From contig JAGKWS010000140.1 of the NCBI GenBank assembly GCA_021151685.1, forward strand, positions 1 through 8,876: DNA of 8,876 bases, written 5' to 3'. Source of the DNA: Chitinophagaceae bacterium (GTDB lineage Bacteria; Bacteroidota; Bacteroidia; Chitinophagales; Chitinophagaceae). Shown here piece by piece: positions 6,555-8,876 of this stretch. Every line of letters begins with the position of its first letter. Positions within the stretch are counted from its first letter, which is position 1. The notes beneath the pieces were generated by a model that was not told where the DNA came from, searched no databases, and saw only the letters and a list, made by a program, of their open reading frames with translations. The position numbers and the translations under genes are program-made.

Positions 6555-6560
6555 TATACT

Positions 6561-7358
6561 ATGTGGCAACTAATGAAAATTGCCGGATTTACGGCTATGG
6601 CGTTGGTCGCCGAATGTAACGTTCTTGCACAAACCGATACAACTTTTGCCGATGAGTATGGCTACGTATGCAGCAGGCTGAGGGCTGCCAATTTTCAATT
6701 GGTGAGCCGGCAAGATGGGGATAGCCTTTACAGGATAGACCAGTACGATTTGAAAACAGTCAAAAGAAACGCCATATTTCATAAAAAACATCCCGACTCG
6801 TTATTCTTTGCCGGCACCTACACACTGTACGATGAAAATGGCAATAGAACCGAAGATGGTATATATGGCAGCAACAGTTACGAAAATGTGCGGAATGTAT
6901 ATAGAGACGATGGCACGCTTTGGTATGCTGAGTCGCGGATAAAAGGGTTTACCCTTACGGCCTACCACCCCAACGGAAAAGTAATGTGCGAAGAACGCTA
7001 CTATTATGGTGGCAAAACAAAGGGGACAAGGTATGATGAAGCGGGTAACAAGGTGAAATTTGTACCATTCCGAGTGCTACCCCATGCCGAATATTCGTTT
7101 ACGGGTTACCTGAAAAAGAACATCAGATACCCCAAAAACTCTCAGAATAATGATATAGAGGGACGGGCACTGGTACGCTTTACGGTAGACGAGGCCGGAC
7201 GAGCCACAAAAGTGTGTGTTATAAAACATGTGAGCCCGGAAGTGGATGCTGAAGCGACAAGAATAATAAGCCAAATGCCTGAATGGGAGCCGGGCACCTT
7301 AGATGGAAAACCGGCCAGTATGCAATTTACGCAACCGATTCTCTTTGTACTGCAATAA
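6561..7358 (+). CDS. Exported protein with MORN/YwqK-like repeats and a TonB C-terminal domain
   Basis: The 265-residue protein starts with a signal peptide (hydrophobic 6-18, likely cleavage after VLA at 21-23, giving QTDTT), so it probably acts in the periplasm or at the outer membrane. The ATG at 6573 (residue 5) would give a tidier signal peptide, MKIAGFTAMALV, and is a real alternative start. Residues about 83-165 contain short repeats of the YDENGN, YRDDGTLWYAES, YHPNGKVMCEE and YDEAGNKV kind, as in MORN/YwqK-like proteins. Residues 184-265 match the TonB C-terminal domain (IRYPKNSQ, IEGRALVRFTVDEAGRA, MPEWEPGTLDGKP, FTQPILF). It lacks the Pro-rich spacer and N-terminal anchor of a true energy-transducing TonB, so it is unlikely to power transport. 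It stands alone and converges on lpxA; the A-run at its stop codon doubles as the T-tract of the lpxA terminator. Confidence 0.8.
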   Translation: MWQLMKIAGFTAMALVAECNVLAQTDTTFADEYGYVCSRLRAANFQLVSRQDGDSLYRIDQYDLKTVKRNAIFHKKHPDSLFFAGTYTLYDENGNRTEDGIYGSNSYENVRNVYRDDGTLWYAESRIKGFTLTAYHPNGKVMCEERYYYGGKTKGTRYDEAGNKVKFVPFRVLPHAEYSFTGYLKKNIRYPKNSQNNDIEGRALVRFTVDEAGRATKVCVIKHVSPEVDAEATRIISQMPEWEPGTLDGKPASMQFTQPILFVLQ

Positions 7359-7392
7359 AAAAAACACCTCCGATCTTTTGTGGAACCGGAGG
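7357..7392 (-). terminator. Intrinsic terminator of the lpxC-fabZ/lpxA operon
   Basis: CCTCCG (7367-7372) and CGGAGG (7387-7392) form a GC-rich stem around a 14-nt loop. In the minus direction it is followed by TGT and an uninterrupted run of eight T (plus-strand A at 7357-7364). It lies 24 bp after the lpxA stop. The plus-strand side has no T-run, so it gives little support for terminating the converging gene. Confidence 0.85.
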
Positions 7393-7416
7393 CATTAATA
7401 AAAGTATATTGTATGG

Positions 7417-8211
7417 TTATGCATCTTCGTGTTTGCGACTATAGCCCTTCATGATACCCTTTCCGGTATCGCGCACGAAAGAGATGATTTCATCGCGCTC
7501 GTCTGACACAGGAATATCTGCTTCTATGATGCTGAGTGCCTTGGATACACTAAACCCACGCACGAAGAGGATACGATATATATCGAGAATATGATTGATT
7601 TTATCGATACTGTAACCACGACGTTTGAGCCCTACAGAATTGACTCCCACATATGAAAGGGGCTCTCGGGCGGCCTTTACGTATGGTGGAATATCTTTGC
7701 GCACCAATGACCCCCCCGTAACAAAAGAATGCGACCCTATGCGCACGAACTGCTGCACGGCTGTAAGGCCAGCCAGTACAACATAGTCGCCCACTACTAT
7801 ATGGCCTGCAAGGGTGGTGTTGTTAGAGAATATGCAATGATTGCCTATTTCGCAGTCGTGCGCTATGTGCGTATAGGCCATAATATGGCAATCGTTACCT
7901 ATGCGCGTCATATACTTATCGGTAGTGCCCCTGTTGATGGTAACACACTCGCGTATGGTGGTATTATCGCCAATGATGGTTACGGTGTCTTCGCCTTTGT
8001 ATTTAAGATCTTGCGGAATGGCAGAGATAACCGAGCTGGGGAATATCTGGCAATTTTTGCCAATACGCGCCCCTTCCATGATGGTAACGTTGGAGCCAAT
8101 CCATGTCCCCTCCCCTATTTCCACATTTTTGTGAATAGTGGTAAAGGGGTCGATACGCACGTTGGGCGCAATCTTGGCGTCTGGGTGAACGTAGGTAAGT
8201 GGATGGATCAT
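7417..8211 (-). CDS. lpxA: UDP-N-acetylglucosamine O-acyltransferase
   Basis: LpxA transfers a 3-hydroxyacyl chain from ACP to the 3-OH of UDP-GlcNAc, the first step of lipid A synthesis, in the cytoplasm. The 264-residue protein has left-handed beta-helix hexapeptide repeats from about 7 to 178 (VHPDAKI, NVRIDPF, NVEIGEG, TWIGSNV and so on). It also has the LpxA-specific segments IPQDLKYKGE (65-74), IRECVTINRGT (86-96), HIAHDCEIGNHC (115-126) and GLKRRGY (194-200), then a helical C-terminal domain. His118 aligns with catalytic His125 of E. coli LpxA. Gly166 aligns with Gly173, the E. coli acyl-length ruler. E. coli His160 is replaced by Gln153. The ATG overlaps the stop of lpxC-fabZ (ATGA), giving tight coupling, and a terminator follows. 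Confidence 0.96.
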   Translation of the reverse strand: MIHPLTYVHPDAKIAPNVRIDPFTTIHKNVEIGEGTWIGSNVTIMEGARIGKNCQIFPSSVISAIPQDLKYKGEDTVTIIGDNTTIRECVTINRGTTDKYMTRIGNDCHIMAYTHIAHDCEIGNHCIFSNNTTLAGHIVVGDYVVLAGLTAVQQFVRIGSHSFVTGGSLVRKDIPPYVKAAREPLSYVGVNSVGLKRRGYSIDKINHILDIYRILFVRGFSVSKALSIIEADIPVSDERDEIISFVRDTGKGIMKGYSRKHEDA

Positions 8212-8876
8212 TTTTTATCTTTTCTTATTAGTTGCGCCACCAGTTCGGCCTCGGTAGCCAGTTTGTTACCTACATATGTTGTTCCCTTCATTTCTACTAT
8301 ACCCCGACGAATAGGGCTGAGTAGCTCCATTTTCAGAATAAGTGTATCGCCGGGGCGAACAATGTTCTTGAATTTTACTTTGTCTATTTTCAGGAAATAG
8401 GTATCGTAATTTTCGGGATCTGGTATGTTATTCAGTGCCAGTATACCGCCTGTTTGCGCCAGTGCTTCTATCTGCAATACGCCAGGCATTACCGGGTTGC
8501 CGGGAAAATGCCCTTGAAAAAAATGCTCGTTGAAGGTAACGCTTTTTACCCCTACCACATGGTTGTCGCTAAGCTCTATTATCTTATCTACAAACAAGAA
8601 TGGATACTTGTGCGGCAACACCTTTACAATGTGGTTGATATCGTAAATGGCAGGTAATGCCGGGTCGTAATTGGGGATATCGGCAATGTGCTTGTTTTTG
8701 CGGATGTATGCTTTGATACGCTTTGCAAACTCTACATTGGATGCATGACCTGGACGGCTGGCAATGATGTGTGCATTGATGTTGTGACCAGACAATGCGA
8801 GGTCGCCGACCACATCGAGCAATTTGTGACGAGCAGGCTCGTTGGTGAAACGGAGCTGTATATTGTTGAGTATACC
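8208..8876 (-). CDS. lpxC-fabZ: Bifunctional LpxC-FabZ fusion, C-terminal 222 residues (start beyond right edge)
   Basis: The frame is open to the window edge. Visible residues 1-58 are the C-terminus of LpxC, the zinc deacetylase that commits UDP-3-O-acyl-GlcNAc to lipid A: EPARHKLLDVVGD supplies zinc ligands His17 and Asp21, and SRPGH supplies His44, matching catalytic His265 of E. coli. A linker at about 59-78 leads into FabZ, the 3-hydroxyacyl-ACP dehydratase of fatty acid synthesis: VLPHKYPFLFVD with active-site His89, HFPGNPVMPGVLQIEALAQ with active-site Glu137, then the KFKNIVRPGD strand and a C-terminal VAQLIRK. Both halves have intact catalytic residues. The fusion is known in Bacteroidota and is not a frameshift artefact, as one frame spans the junction. 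The stop overlaps the lpxA ATG. The rest of LpxC lies outside the window; lpxD upstream is an expectation from relatives, not seen. Confidence 0.95.
   Translation of the reverse strand, partial: GILNNIQLRFTNEPARHKLLDVVGDLALSGHNINAHIIASRPGHASNVEFAKRIKAYIRKNKHIADIPNYDPALPAIYDINHIVKVLPHKYPFLFVDKIIELSDNHVVGVKSVTFNEHFFQGHFPGNPVMPGVLQIEALAQTGGILALNNIPDPENYDTYFLKIDKVKFKNIVRPGDTLILKMELLSPIRRGIVEMKGTTYVGNKLATEAELVAQLIRKDKK

Larger units (their letters stand above)
6052..6560. other. Long intergenic region with several inverted repeats
   Basis: This gap of about 500 bp separates two divergent genes. It has three small perfect inverted repeats: TACCTCT/AGAGGTA at 6156-6162 and 6166-6172 (3-nt loop), GCTATAG/CTATAGC at 6184-6190 and 6203-6209 (12-nt loop), and TTTCGAA/TTCGAAA at 6324-6330 and 6337-6343 (6-nt loop). 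None has a convincing T-tract. One small minus-strand reading frame (6214-6378) is listed separately. The part beyond about 6380 is clearly more AT-rich than its surroundings. I see no clear promoter for the SPFH gene. Confidence 0.5.

Noticed and set aside
1..8876. Mobile elements, CRISPR arrays, tRNA or rRNA genes
   Set aside because: No transposase or integrase motifs, no spaced direct-repeat array, and no tRNA or rRNA signatures were seen on either strand.

Overview
The window looks like chromosomal core sequence from a member of the Bacteroidota, most likely a Chitinophagaceae-type bacterium; the family is an inference. Support comes from several TAnnTTTG-type -7 elements next to gene starts, Shine-Dalgarno sites that are mostly absent, a fused LpxC-FabZ protein followed by lpxA, and a surface-type lipoprotein with an acidic stretch after its lipobox. 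I found no tRNA, rRNA, CRISPR array, insertion sequence or phage gene.

Layout, left to right. At the left edge are the first codons of pyrG (CTP synthase, minus strand). Divergent from it is murI (glutamate racemase, plus strand). murI converges on a GT-B glycosyltransferase gene (minus strand) with 6 bp between the stop codons, and both stops lie in one small hairpin. Further right, on the minus strand and with its own terminator, is a five-domain Big2-like lipoprotein. Next, also on the minus strand and ending in a probable terminator, is a 630-residue SPFH/flotillin-like membrane protein with four tandem repeats at the N-terminus and a hendecad coiled coil at the C-terminus. A gap of about 500 bp follows, holding several inverted repeats and one doubtful small reading frame. 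Then comes a plus-strand exported protein with MORN/YwqK-like repeats and a TonB C-terminal domain. It converges on a minus-strand lipid A operon, lpxC-fabZ then lpxA, joined by an ATGA overlap and closed by a strong intrinsic terminator. lpxC-fabZ runs off the right edge.

Most of the genes concern the cell envelope: MurI supplies D-glutamate for peptidoglycan; LpxC, FabZ and LpxA carry out early lipid A and 3-hydroxyacyl-ACP chemistry; the lipoprotein, SPFH protein and TonB-domain protein are membrane or periplasmic. Apart from lpxC-fabZ/lpxA, the genes appear to be separately transcribed single units. No clearly new multi-gene system is visible. The least conventional item is the repeat-SPFH-coiled-coil protein, whose domain order resembles that of major vault protein and which has no NfeD partner here.
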